DNA of 64,000 bases from positions 2,575,792 through 2,639,791 of the forward strand of contig NZ_CP113939.1 of NCBI RefSeq assembly GCF_029392315.1, written 5' to 3'. This document shows positions 17,301-27,116 of the stretch, piece by piece. Positions within the stretch are counted from its first letter, which is position 1, and every line of letters starts with the position of its first letter. A model generated the notes under the pieces. It worked only from the letters and a program-made list of their open reading frames with translations, had not been told where the DNA came from and ran no database searches. Both the position numbers and the translations under genes were made by a program. The stretch comes from Bifidobacterium sp. ESL0690 (GTDB taxonomy: Bacteria > Actinomycetota > Actinomycetes > Actinomycetales > Bifidobacteriaceae).

Positions 17301-19815
17301 GGTCTTGCTGACCCTGTACGCCCGGTGGAGGATGGCGACGCAGGCGCCCGCGCGCGGCCAACCGTGTGCGAGTGTGGCGGGTTGGGCGCAGTGGGGCACA
17401 TCGGCCGGCGCGATAGCGGGCGTGGGCGACGCGGCCCACCCGCAGGACACGGGCGCGGTCTGCTATGCCATTGAGGGCACGACCCTGCGCCTGACCGGCG
17501 GCACCAGCCCGGCCTACGAAGACCCCGACGGTGTTCCCTGGGCGTCTCGAAAGGCCCTCATCACTAAGATCAGCGTCGAGGGCGACCTCACCCTTGACGG
17601 AAACAGGATAGTCTATGCCGGGGCGCCATTCCGTCGCATGACGCTCCTCAGCGACTTCACGATCATCCCAGCAGGAAGACTCCGCCTGACCGGTCAGGCG
17701 GCCGGTAGTCTTTTCGATAGCGATGGGGCGCTGCTTTCCCTCGATGTGACCCGTTTCGACATTGCCGCCGCCCAAACGCTGGACTACATGTTCTCCAGGT
17801 GCGCCAGCTTGGAATCAATCACGGGACTGGAGTCATGGAAGACGGACAACATCACCAACATGTCGTCCATGTTCAACGGCGACGGCCAACTGACGGACGT
17901 GTCGGGCACCGCCGGCTGGAACACCGCCAAAGTGGATTCCATGAAATACATGTTCTCCGGCTGTGACAGTCTGGTCGACCTGGACATGAGCCAATGGGTG
18001 ACCAGCCAGATGGACGGGTACGGCCTGTCCCAGCTGATGCCAAAGAACCTCAAACGCCTGCGACTCGGGCCCAACACAAGAATCGCCCGCTCGACAGGCT
18101 ACGACGACGCATGGGTCTACATATCGGCCACCCACACCTGGCACCGATGGGACTGGCCCAAAGACCACCACCCCGTCGACGGCGGCGCCGTCACCGACCC
18201 TGCGGGAACAGCCACCAACGGCACGCTGGACGCGTTCGAGTCGCGCGCCGCCTCCTCGGACCCGGCCGGCACCTACATCCGCGACGACGTCACCCCCACC
18301 TGGACCGACCTCACCTACAACCTCAACGGCGGCGCCGGAGACGCCAGCCTGCCCACCGCCGTCAGCACCACCGATAGCACTGGCCTCGCCATCGACACCA
18401 CCTTCAAGGACGGCGAATACGCCACCGCCAGCCCCACCCACATCACCGGCAACAAACCCCACCAACTCTTCCAAGGCTGGGCCATCGACACCACCAACAT
18501 GACCGGCGGCACCGCCACCATCAACAACCACACCATCACCGCGGCCAAGGGAGCCGGCGGCGTGGCAACCGTCACCGCCCAATGGACCCCGGCCCCCCAG
18601 GCCATGCCTGGCACACTGGCCGTGTCCGTCACCCCGAACACCACCGACCAGGGCGGCGTCAGCGTAAGCGTCACCGCCACGCTCGATACGGCCATGCCCG
18701 CCATCGACGCCGCCAACGGCGACCCGGCCAAACCCGCCGTAGACGCCGGCGGCACGGTCAAGGTCTGCGCCAAACCCAGCAGCCAGAACGACGACTACTA
18801 CAGCGTGCAATGCCAGGCCAAGGCCAGCACCACCGCGGGAAGCCAGACCATCACCCCCGACCCGCTGCAACTGCCCGGCACCGCCCAACTCGATGGCAAC
18901 ACGGTCTCCTTCCCCGCACCCGGAGAGCAATACACGCTGGCTGCCACCTACACGCTCACCGACCCCCAGACCCGCAACCAAATCGACTCCACCGCCACAC
19001 AAGCCGGAGGCGGCTCCGTGACCGGCACCCTGCCCTGGGCCGACACCTCCTTCGACACCAACGACTCACACGGCGGCACCGGCACCGCACCCGACGACGC
19101 CAAGTCGTTCGTCGACACCGCCAGCGGCAAGGCCTGGGCCTCCCTGCCCAACGCCACCAACACCATGACCCCCGAACACACATTGTTCGCCGGATGGTCC
19201 GCCACCGCGAGCGCCGCCAACCCAGACACCGGCATGGGCGACCCCGCCAACCGCAACATCCAGCTGCCCGCAACCACGGGAGCCACCGAGACCCAGACCA
19301 CGTTGTATGCAATCTGGCACAAGCTCACCGCACCCGACGTCTCCGTCATCAAGCGCAACACCCTGACCAACACCGTCACCATCCAAGGCACCGCCATGCC
19401 ATGGCAGGCCGGCGAGACCGTCAGCATCAAAATCGTCCCCCTCGACGGTCAAAACGACGGCACCATCCTCGACAACCAATGGCACACCACCGACATGGAC
19501 CCCGTCGGTCTCAACAACGGCAGCTACCAACACCCCTGGAGCATCACCCTCACCGAGGACCAGCTACCCGTTCGCGGACGCTACCGCATCGACACCAGAC
19601 TCAACGGAGAAGACACCCCATGGCGCGCCGCACCACACACCGTCTACGCCGAAAGCTCCTCCTCACCCATCACCCTCACCGGCCTCTACAGCCACGCACT
19701 CCCCCTGACCGGCGGGCAACGCACCATGCTGATCGTCGCCCTCGCCCTCCTGTGCGTACTGCTCACCGCAGGCAGCCAGCTCGCCCGCAACCGCAGACGC
19801 TGGCACCACCAATAA
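14312..19815 (+). CDS. Giant LPXTG surface protein 1, C10 tract, out of frame
   Basis: The ATG at 14312 encodes a hydrophobic leader (MSVIHSLVALTLCIATGIV), then a run of ten C at 14369-14378 shifts the frame and translation stops at 14398. The body is open from 14347 in another frame; 11 or 8 C would join them into about 1,834 residues. Numbered from 14347: Ser/Thr/Ala stalk (10-200), a family-specific domain (225-350), InlB-type repeats (362-440, 445-521, 525-602), Ig-like (604-705), another InlB-like repeat (706-795), FN3-like (797-902), DUF285/BspA block (about 1007-1273), further InlB and Ig modules, then LPLTGG at 1785-1790, a helix and an RRRWHHQ tail. Expected role: cell-wall adhesin; ligand unknown. 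Confidence 0.85.
14369..14378 (+). repeat. C10 homopolymer switch, adhesin 1
   Basis: Ten cytosines directly after GGAATCGTA and before GCAAAATGAACC. As sequenced the upstream signal-peptide frame ends at the TAA at 14396-14398. Confidence 0.95.
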
Positions 19816-19819
19816 TCAA

Positions 19820-19924
19820 AGACTTCCCGCCCGGCCGTACCCAACCAACCGGCCAAGGACGGGAACCCAACCGGGTGCCGGCACGGGACCAACACACCAA
19901 CAACCAACCCCGCGCCGGCACCCA
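19820..19924 (+). terminator. Shared two-hairpin 3' tail, copy 1
   Basis: Two GC-rich hairpins follow the stop: an imperfect one (19826-19837 with 19849-19863) and a perfect 10-bp stem (19873-19882 with 19914-19923) whose 31-base loop is rich in CCAACA. No T run is present. The same tail follows five other adhesins, so I take it as a terminator or mRNA-protecting element. Confidence 0.65.
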
Positions 19925-20010
19925 CCCAACACAACCAACGAGCAAAACAATCGCAGCCAATCACGTCACAAGCCACGCCAAGCGATTATCCCAATCCCCC
20001 CGCTCCGGCA

Positions 20011-20187
20011 TCATTGCCGCAGCAAAGCCGAGTTCTCCACAATGCCTTCCACCGTCCGAGTGATGATGCCGTCCCGGTCCATGGCCGAATACCGCTCGGC
20101 CACCTGTGGCAGCGCGCCCCGCAAGCCGTCAACAACGTCGTTGACGATGCCCTCGCCCCGTTGGGCCGGGATACCCAGACGAGACCT
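20011..20187 (-). pseudogene. HipA C-terminal remnant
   Basis: Directly after the hipB stop, in the same frame, 58 codons read SRLGIPAQRGEGIVNDVV and continue to VEGIVENSALLRQ before a stop. This looks like the last part of a HipA-type kinase (the LGIP entry and an alternating helix end). The roughly 350-residue kinase body with its active site is absent, so the toxin is gone. The assignment rests on pattern and on its position behind hipB. Confidence 0.5.
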
Positions 20188-20448
20188 TTATCCGACCTCC
20201 TTGGCACCGCGGGCAAACCGGCGAGGTTCCACCGTTTGCGGCTCACGTTCCGCGTCCAGCCGCAGCCCCAGCGCCGAGAACACCTGCAGCACCTTATACA
20301 TGTCAAAGGAGGGCTTGCCCGTCTCGACCTGGGCGATCCAGCTACGCGAAACCGCCGAGCGATCCGCGAGCTGCTGCTGGGTGAGCCCCAGGCCCTCGCG
20401 CCCCTCCTTAATCGCCATACCTACGTCAAGCATTGTCCGGATTTGCAT
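20188..20448 (-). CDS. HipB-like XRE-family antitoxin/repressor
   Basis: An 86-residue helix-turn-helix protein (LTQQQLADRSAVSRSWIAQVE at about 21-41) with the FDMYKVLQVFSALGL segment usual in HipB. HipB binds its own operator and neutralises HipA kinase. I chose the ATG at 20448, with AAAGGTGG eight bases upstream. An earlier ATG at 20490 lies inside the operator-like dyad at 20470-20503 and is less likely. The gene is on the opposite strand to the adhesins and lies between adhesins 1 and 2. With the kinase deleted, it may persist as an orphan repressor. Confidence 0.75.
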   Translation of the reverse strand: MQIRTMLDVGMAIKEGREGLGLTQQQLADRSAVSRSWIAQVETGKPSFDMYKVLQVFSALGLRLDAEREPQTVEPRRFARGAKEVG

Positions 20449-20469
20449 GCTTTCAGCCACCTTTTGTCC

Positions 20470-20503
20470 ACGAACGTAAACAATACGCATTGTACACGTT
20501 CGT
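20470..20503 (-). promoter_or_regulatory. Operator-like dyad upstream of hipB
   Basis: Arms ACGAACGT (20470-20477) and ACGTTCGT (20496-20503) enclose inner arms CAAT/ATTG. On the minus strand TTGACG (20506-20501) fits a -35 box, so HipB bound here would block its own promoter. Confidence 0.6.
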
Positions 20504-20666
20504 CAACAAGTAGGCAATCTGAAAGCAAGATGAACCGGGCGAACTCCACCGATTGAGCACGATGCAGACAAAGACCACGGAACAACCATTGCAAGACCAC
20601 GACTCGGGATGGCCAGCCCCAAACCTATGCCCGCGCCAGCACCTACACACCACCCACACCTAATCC

Positions 20667-20680
20667 GCGACACGCCGAAG
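20667..20680 (+). repeat. Truncated remnant of the adhesin leader repeat
   Basis: The first 14 bases of the shared leader (GCGACACGCCGAAG) occur here, 266 bp before adhesin 2, but the rest of the leader and its promoter are missing. Confidence 0.5.
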
Positions 20681-20879
20681 CAAGACACAGAAAAAGCGGG
20701 TTTTCATATCTTTTAAATCATCCCGAAACTTTCCAAGAAACCAACAAAACGCAGTACAAAAGCAATGACAAACCTATGACCGGTGTCGCATTTCTCAATC
20801 AATAGAATTCATCCATTCCGAACAAACAAGATGAATTTGTACAACAAATTGCATATAGTAATACTTGGTGTGTTGGTTA

Positions 20880-20920
20880 GATCACAGTTCTGTGATGTGT
20901 TGGATCACGGAGTTGTGATC
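20880..20920 (+). promoter_or_regulatory. Tandem operator-like dyads upstream of adhesin 2
   Basis: Two dyads of the form GATCAC-N6-GTGAT(C/G) lie at 20880-20897 and 20903-20920, centres 23 bp apart, about two helical turns. They sit 27-67 bp before the adhesin 2 start, so a dimeric regulator probably controls this copy. The regulator is not identified. Confidence 0.6.
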
Positions 20921-20946
20921 AGAGAAATAGAAAAGTTGGTTGGGAA

Positions 20947-23900
20947 ATGGGTGTTATTAACGGTTTTGTCGCTTCATTGCTATGTATAGCCATGACAATC
21001 ATGGCTCCGATGTCTTCTGGAGCGTCCAATGACCCGGTGGGGCCGTCCACCCAGACGACATCCAGCCAGGCCGCATCGGCCACTTCCGCCTCAGTATCTT
21101 CCACGATTCAGACTTCTGCGTCTTCGGCTCCTTCCGCTTCCGCTAGCACTACCTCCGCTGGCTCCACCCAAGCCAGCAACGGTCAAACCGGCAACACCGC
21201 CGGCAACTCTGCCGGCAACTCTGCCGCCAATCAGACCCAAAGCACCGTCAACGCGCAGGCATCCAACAAGCCCACGCAACAGCCGAATACCAACCAACCT
21301 GCAAACCAACCCCAAAACGCCCAAAACGGAACACGTACACCAGGCAAAGATGCCAAGCACACCTCCGCCGCCGGCCTCACCCACACCAACGCCGCCGGCA
21401 CCCCCACGGCCAAACCCAAAACGCTCGGCGCTCTCGCAACAAAAGACTTCTCCAACGCATCCAAGACCCTGGCCACATTCCTGCAGCGGATAAAGCAACC
21501 GGACCACCAGGCCAGATTAGCAAGCATCACAAGCACACAATCATCGGCATCCGGCACCTTGCCACGCGCCACAGCCACCTTGCCCGCCAGCCAGAGCCCA
21601 GTCTCCTCGAAAGCCACCTCCCCGATGGCACACGAAGCGCCCGAGGCAAGCCCGCAGGACGAACCGGTTGTCGGCCCGCAGGGCAATCCAGTGGTTGGCC
21701 CCCAGGGTTCAGGCCAAGTCCGCGTCTCGTCGTGGAGCGTCGACTCGGACGGCGTGGTCCACGCGTCCGGCACCGCCGACACAATCGGCGGGCAGACCAC
21801 ATGGATCGCCCTGCGCGCCTGCCCCGTCGGCACCCCCTTCCCCAACCTCCCCAACGGCTCAAGGCCCGAGGGCTGCATGGACCAGGAGATGCTCACCGAC
21901 GGCCACAGCGGCGGATACGACGGGCCCGACAACTTCCCATGGGGCGGCTTCTATGCCGGCAGCCACAAGATGTTCGTAAGCGGGGCGGGCTACTACAACA
22001 TCTGGGTCTTCTCCCAAACCGCGTGGGGCAACACGAGGGTGGGCCCCTTCACCGTGGCATCAAACTACTACGCCAACGGCACACAGGTCACCGGCACGAA
22101 GGTGACGCTGTCGTATGGCATGCCGTCAGGCTGGTCAACGCCGTCCACGCAGACCATGGACACGACCCGCGCCGCAGCCGGCGTGTATCTGCCGGGCGAG
22201 CCGAACCACCCGTCCTGGGCCGTGTTCGACGGATGGACGCTCAACGGCACGAACTATTCAGCCAACCAGTACGTCGAGTTCCCCAAGAGCACCAACGCCT
22301 CGTACACTGTCACCGCACGATGGCATGCACTGCCCACGAGCGTCAGGTTCAACTACAACCTCAACGGCATGTCCGGCAGCACACCCAGCTCCCAGGAAAT
22401 CAACACCACATATTACGGCGGCTCGATCACCCTGGTCTCCCCGCCCTCACATCCCGCCTGGCAGGTCTTCGACGGCTGGCAGGTCGACGGCCGGGACAAC
22501 GTAAACCCCGGCAAGACTTACACATATCCCGCCCATGACGAAAGCACCCACACCGTCACCGCACGCTGGCACATCAACTACACGGGCCTGAGCGTCTACT
22601 ACAACCTCAACGGCATGCCCGCCACACAACCCGGCAGCCAATACGCCGACACCACCTACAACTCCGCAAGCCTCACCGTCGGCGGCGCCCCTTCGGGCAT
22701 ACCCTCCTGGGCCGCGTTCGACGGCTGGTACACCAACACCAGCGGCACCGGCACCGACTACCAAGGCCGCACCCTCAGTCTCGGCTACCAGTCAAACGCG
22801 AGCTACACCCTCTACGCCAAATGGCACGCCCTGCCCACCAACATCACCATCACCTACGACATGGGCACCACCGGATGCGACAAGCCCGCCGACCAGCATC
22901 CCGACAGCACCGGCAAGACCGGCACCGCCACCACCACACTCGCCGGCACACCCGCCACCTGCCCCGCCCACACCCACTTCGACGGCTGGACCATCAACGG
23001 CACCGACTACGCCCCCGGCGGCACCTTCACCTACCCCAGACACTCCACCGACACCTACACCGCCACCGCGCGAACACACACCGTCCAAGCGCCCACCAAC
23101 CTCACCGCCGCCTACCACATCACCGGCACCGTCACCCTGTCCGGCACCAGCAGCGTCCAATCCGGCGACAAGATCACCGCCTGCATGACCGAAGGCACCG
23201 GCGACACCAGCTGCCATCCAGCACTCACCGCCACCGCCAACAACAGCGCCTGGAACTGGACCGTCACCTTCCCAGCCGCCGACTACACCACCAAATACGG
23301 CTACGGACACCAACACCACTTCACCGCCAAACTCACCAGCAAAAACACCGACAGCGCCACCGCCGACCTCAAGGGCACCCTTCCCTGGACCACCCTCAGC
23401 TTCGACAAGGGCGCCAGCGGCGGCACCGCGCCCGGCAGCAAGGACGCATTGACCGACACGACCGCCAACAAGGCCACGTTCACCCTGCCCGGCAAAGGCA
23501 CCATGACCGCACCCGCCAACGCGTTCCCCGACTTCACCGGCTGGAGCGACGGCACCAACCTCTGGCAGCCCGGCGGCAGGGACATCCCCACCAACGCCAG
23601 CGGCGCGTCGACCGACACGAACGGGCACACCACACTCACCCTCACCGCCCAATGGCACACCGTCCCAGCACCCACCGGCGTCACCGCCACATGGTCACAC
23701 ACCACAGGCTGGATCTCGTTCAAGGCGTCAGGCCTGCCGACGGGGACGACCAGCTGGCAGATACGCTACAAGCCCAATAGCAGCCAGTCCTGGTGGACCT
23801 CGCCCAACGACACGATGACACCCACCGACACCTACCATACGTATTACTCTGATTTCACGCCCGGCGACACATGGACCGCACAGGTGCGCGCCACCGCCAA

Positions 23901-26760
23901 CGACGGCTCCGGCCACACCGTCACCAGCGACTGGAGCCAGGAGATCACCGGCATCCTGCCCTACATGGACGTCATCCTCAAACCAGGCGAAGGCACCGGA
24001 CCCGTCACCGACCCCCACGTCAAGGGCCTGGTCGACCCGGACGACCACAACGCCCACCTCACCCTGCCCAACGCAACCGACAAAGGCATCAGCGGGCCCG
24101 ACGGCAGGATCTTCGCCAACCAATGGAACACCAGCAGCGACGGGTCCGGCACCAACCACGCCTCGGGAACCGACCAGCCCATCCCCGCCAGCGAGGGCAC
24201 GCCCGACGGGCAGGCCACCAGGCTCACCCTCTACGCCCAATGGAAACCCCAATCACCCGCCCCAGCGGCCGGCCACTGCACCGACGGGGCTGCCGGCGCA
24301 GCCGGCTGGGCGCAATGGGGCACTCCCGCAGGGCCCGTCTCCGGGCTGGCCGGGCAGAACACCGCGGCCGCCTGCTGGGTCATCGACGGCACCGTCCTGC
24401 GCCTGTCCGGCGGCACCAGCCCCGACTACCAATCCAGCTCGGACATCCCCTGGGCCAGCCAGTCCAACAGGATCACCAAGGTCTCCATCGAGGGCGACCT
24501 CACCCTCAACAAGACCAACGACAGCTACAGCGGCCTGTTCGGCTACGGCCACTACTACGGCAAATTCACCACGCTCACCACCCGCGACGGCGGCAAGCTG
24601 CGCATCGCCAACCAGGCCGGCAGAAACCTCTTCGTCTACGCCTACAACTTGTCGGACATCGACCCGTCCGGCTGGGACGTCAGCCAGGCCACCACCTTCG
24701 AGAGTATGTTCAACACCACAGCCACCTCCTTGGACCTGTCCGGATGGAAGACCGGCAACGTCACCACCATGGAACGCATGTTCGAGGGGGCCAGCAACCT
24801 GACCAGCCTCGACCTGTCCGGCTGGGACACCCGCAAACTCCACAATACCTCCGCCATGTTCTCCTCGAACAACAACCTCGCCGATATCGACCTATCCGGC
24901 TGGGACACCACACACCTCAACACGCTCGACGCCAACGCCATGTTCCCTAAAGGCCTCAAACGCCTCCGCCTCGGACCCAAGACCCGCCTGCCCGACCCCG
25001 TCGACAGCTGGTACGACCCCTTCAAAAATGTGGACGCCGCCCACACCTGGCACGAATGGGACTGGGTTAAAGGCCACCACCCCGCCGACAACGGGCCCGT
25101 CGGCACCACACCGCTCACCGCCGGCGACGGCACGACAGACACCCTCAGAAAACGCTGCGAATCCGCCACACCCCAAGGCGTCTACATCCGCGATGACGTC
25201 AACCCCACCTGGACCGACCTCACCTACAACCTCAACGGCGGCACCGCAGACAACACACTGCCCACCCAGATAGGCGCGGCGGCCACCGGGTCCACGCCCA
25301 AGCGCGACGGGCTCGCCATCGACACCACCTTCAAGGACGGGCAATACACCACCGCCACCCCCACCCACATCACCGGCAACAAGCCCCACCAACTGTTCAA
25401 CGGCTGGACCATCGACACCACCAACGTCACCGGCGGAACAGCCACCGTCAGCAACCACACCATCACCGCGCCAAAGGGCGCCGGCGGCACGGCCGCCATC
25501 ACCGCCCAATGGAGCCCGACACCCCAGGCCACACCCGGCACGCCAGCGGTGACAGTCACCCCGCGCACCACCGACCAGGGATCCGCCGGCGTGAGCGTGA
25601 CCGCCACGCTTGATGCGGCCATGCCGGCCATCGACGCCACCGGCGACGACCCGGCCAAACCCGCCGTAGACGCCGGCGGCACCGTCAAGATCTGCGCCAA
25701 ACCCAGCAGCCAGAACGACGACTACACCAGCGGCCAATGCCAATCCAAGACCAGCACCACCGCCGGCAGCCAGACCATCACCCCCGACCCGTTTGCTTTA
25801 CCCGGTTCCCTGACCGGAGGACAAGCCACCACCTTCCCCGCCCCCGGCGAGGAGTACACGCTGAGCGCCATGTACACGCTCACCGACCCACAGACCCGCA
25901 ACCAAGTCGACTCCACCGCCACCCAAGCCGGAGGCGGCCTCACCACCGGCACCCTGCCCTGGGCCGACACCACCTTCGACACCAACGACTCCCACGGCGG
26001 CACCGGAACCCCGCCAACCGAAGCCAAATCGTTCGTCGACACGGCCAGCAACAAGGCCTGGGCCTCCCTGCCCAACGCCACAGCCACCATGAAACCCGAA
26101 CACTTCGTGTTCGCCGGATGGACCGCCACCGCGAGCGCCACCAACCCCGACCAAGGCATGGGCGACCCCGCCAGCCGCATCATCCAACTCGACGCCACCG
26201 GCGCCACGGAGACCCGGACAACCCTCTACGCGGTCTGGCACAAGCTCGCCACACCAACAACCGTCACCGGCATCACACGCGACCACATGACCAACACGGT
26301 CACCATCACCGGCACCGCCACACCCTGGACCAGCGAGGACGACATCACCCTCGACCTCGTGCCCCTCGACGGGCAGGACGGCCTCACCCCCGCAGGCGCG
26401 CGGCATGCGACCATCAGCCCCACCGATGGGCACGGCGCCACACTCGCCTACGACGGGCACACCGAACACCCGTGGACCATCACGCTGACCCCCAGCGACC
26501 TGCAATCGGGCGGCAGGTACCGCACCGTCGCCAAACTCGAGGCCCACGACCACGCCTGGCGCGACACCAACGCCGACCTCCACGTCTACAGCGAACCCGA
26601 TGAACAGGCACAGCCCGCCATCGACGGCTACTTCCACCACGCCCTGCCCCTCACCGGCGGGCAACGCACCATGCTCATCATCGCCCTCACCCTGCTCGGA
26701 GTCATCCTCACCGCAGGCAGCCAACTCGCCCGCAACCGCAGACGCTGGCACCACCAATAG
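20947..26760 (+). CDS. Giant LPXTG surface protein 2, no C tract
   Basis: Intact frame of 1,937 residues with a leader MGVINGFVASLLCIAMTIM related to, but different from, the C10 genes, directly continuous with the body. After the stalk (about 25-170), with the conserved SNASKTLATFLQRIKQP segment, and VVGPQ repeats come a family-specific domain (about 250-380), four or more InlB-type repeats each ending TARWH/YAKWH, Ig-like and FN3-like modules, a DUF285 block (about 1120-1390, with TTFESMFN and TTMERMFE units), further InlB/Ig modules and LPLTGG at 1900-1905. It lacks the shared leader promoter and the common 3' tail; a different hairpin follows. Likely a constitutive or regulated adhesin rather than a switched one. 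Confidence 0.9.
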   Translation: MGVINGFVASLLCIAMTIMAPMSSGASNDPVGPSTQTTSSQAASATSASVSSTIQTSASSAPSASASTTSAGSTQASNGQTGNTAGNSAGNSAANQTQSTVNAQASNKPTQQPNTNQPANQPQNAQNGTRTPGKDAKHTSAAGLTHTNAAGTPTAKPKTLGALATKDFSNASKTLATFLQRIKQPDHQARLASITSTQSSASGTLPRATATLPASQSPVSSKATSPMAHEAPEASPQDEPVVGPQGNPVVGPQGSGQVRVSSWSVDSDGVVHASGTADTIGGQTTWIALRACPVGTPFPNLPNGSRPEGCMDQEMLTDGHSGGYDGPDNFPWGGFYAGSHKMFVSGAGYYNIWVFSQTAWGNTRVGPFTVASNYYANGTQVTGTKVTLSYGMPSGWSTPSTQTMDTTRAAAGVYLPGEPNHPSWAVFDGWTLNGTNYSANQYVEFPKSTNASYTVTARWHALPTSVRFNYNLNGMSGSTPSSQEINTTYYGGSITLVSPPSHPAWQVFDGWQVDGRDNVNPGKTYTYPAHDESTHTVTARWHINYTGLSVYYNLNGMPATQPGSQYADTTYNSASLTVGGAPSGIPSWAAFDGWYTNTSGTGTDYQGRTLSLGYQSNASYTLYAKWHALPTNITITYDMGTTGCDKPADQHPDSTGKTGTATTTLAGTPATCPAHTHFDGWTINGTDYAPGGTFTYPRHSTDTYTATARTHTVQAPTNLTAAYHITGTVTLSGTSSVQSGDKITACMTEGTGDTSCHPALTATANNSAWNWTVTFPAADYTTKYGYGHQHHFTAKLTSKNTDSATADLKGTLPWTTLSFDKGASGGTAPGSKDALTDTTANKATFTLPGKGTMTAPANAFPDFTGWSDGTNLWQPGGRDIPTNASGASTDTNGHTTLTLTAQWHTVPAPTGVTATWSHTTGWISFKASGLPTGTTSWQIRYKPNSSQSWWTSPNDTMTPTDTYHTYYSDFTPGDTWTAQVRATANDGSGHTVTSDWSQEITGILPYMDVILKPGEGTGPVTDPHVKGLVDPDDHNAHLTLPNATDKGISGPDGRIFANQWNTSSDGSGTNHASGTDQPIPASEGTPDGQATRLTLYAQWKPQSPAPAAGHCTDGAAGAAGWAQWGTPAGPVSGLAGQNTAAACWVIDGTVLRLSGGTSPDYQSSSDIPWASQSNRITKVSIEGDLTLNKTNDSYSGLFGYGHYYGKFTTLTTRDGGKLRIANQAGRNLFVYAYNLSDIDPSGWDVSQATTFESMFNTTATSLDLSGWKTGNVTTMERMFEGASNLTSLDLSGWDTRKLHNTSAMFSSNNNLADIDLSGWDTTHLNTLDANAMFPKGLKRLRLGPKTRLPDPVDSWYDPFKNVDAAHTWHEWDWVKGHHPADNGPVGTTPLTAGDGTTDTLRKRCESATPQGVYIRDDVNPTWTDLTYNLNGGTADNTLPTQIGAAATGSTPKRDGLAIDTTFKDGQYTTATPTHITGNKPHQLFNGWTIDTTNVTGGTATVSNHTITAPKGAGGTAAITAQWSPTPQATPGTPAVTVTPRTTDQGSAGVSVTATLDAAMPAIDATGDDPAKPAVDAGGTVKICAKPSSQNDDYTSGQCQSKTSTTAGSQTITPDPFALPGSLTGGQATTFPAPGEEYTLSAMYTLTDPQTRNQVDSTATQAGGGLTTGTLPWADTTFDTNDSHGGTGTPPTEAKSFVDTASNKAWASLPNATATMKPEHFVFAGWTATASATNPDQGMGDPASRIIQLDATGATETRTTLYAVWHKLATPTTVTGITRDHMTNTVTITGTATPWTSEDDITLDLVPLDGQDGLTPAGARHATISPTDGHGATLAYDGHTEHPWTITLTPSDLQSGGRYRTVAKLEAHDHAWRDTNADLHVYSEPDEQAQPAIDGYFHHALPLTGGQRTMLIIALTLLGVILTAGSQLARNRRRWHHQ

Positions 26761-26780
26761 GCGATAATTAAATAACAACA

Positions 26781-26828
26781 ACTGTGTCCTGTGACGCCGT
26801 ATCAACACGGTGCGCCACAGGACACAGT
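26781..26828 (+). terminator. Strong hairpin after adhesin 2
   Basis: A perfect 13-bp stem (26781-26793 with 26816-26828) with a smaller stem inside its loop, 20 bases after the stop, followed by AT-rich DNA. It replaces the two-hairpin tail found after most other family members. Confidence 0.75.
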
Positions 26829-26908
26829 GCTATAAAACGCTATAAAATCGGCAACACTGCCAACATATTTCCGAGTTTCGCAAACGAACCGGCACACCCA
26901 ACAAATCA

Positions 26909-26952
26909 CGGGTTATTGGCCAAAAAGCGTGTCAATTCTGGCCAATAACCCG
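26909..26952. promoter_or_regulatory. Long inverted repeat between adhesins 2 and 3
   Basis: Perfect 13-bp arms (26909-26921 with 26940-26952) flank an 18-base loop. Each arm contains ATTGGCC. It lies 54 bp before a good promoter, with no T run, so it may be an operator pair rather than a terminator. Confidence 0.5.
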
Positions 26953-27005
26953 AAACCACAATCAACCAGTCGCATTAAACCTGCCAGAAACGCGCAACAA
27001 GTAAT

Positions 27006-27033
27006 TTGCACAAAATGTAATATATTGTATAAT
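27006..27033 (+). promoter_or_regulatory. Promoter of adhesin 3
   Basis: TTGCAC (27006-27011), a 16-bp spacer and a perfect TATAAT (27028-27033), about 84 bp before the start. It is not related to the shared leader promoter. Confidence 0.65.
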
Positions 27034-27116
27034 TACTTCGTCATTTGACTGGTGGCCCCATGTCACAGCATGCCATGGGTTTTGGGGGAAATAGTCTATA
27101 AAAGGTCCGTTGGGGA

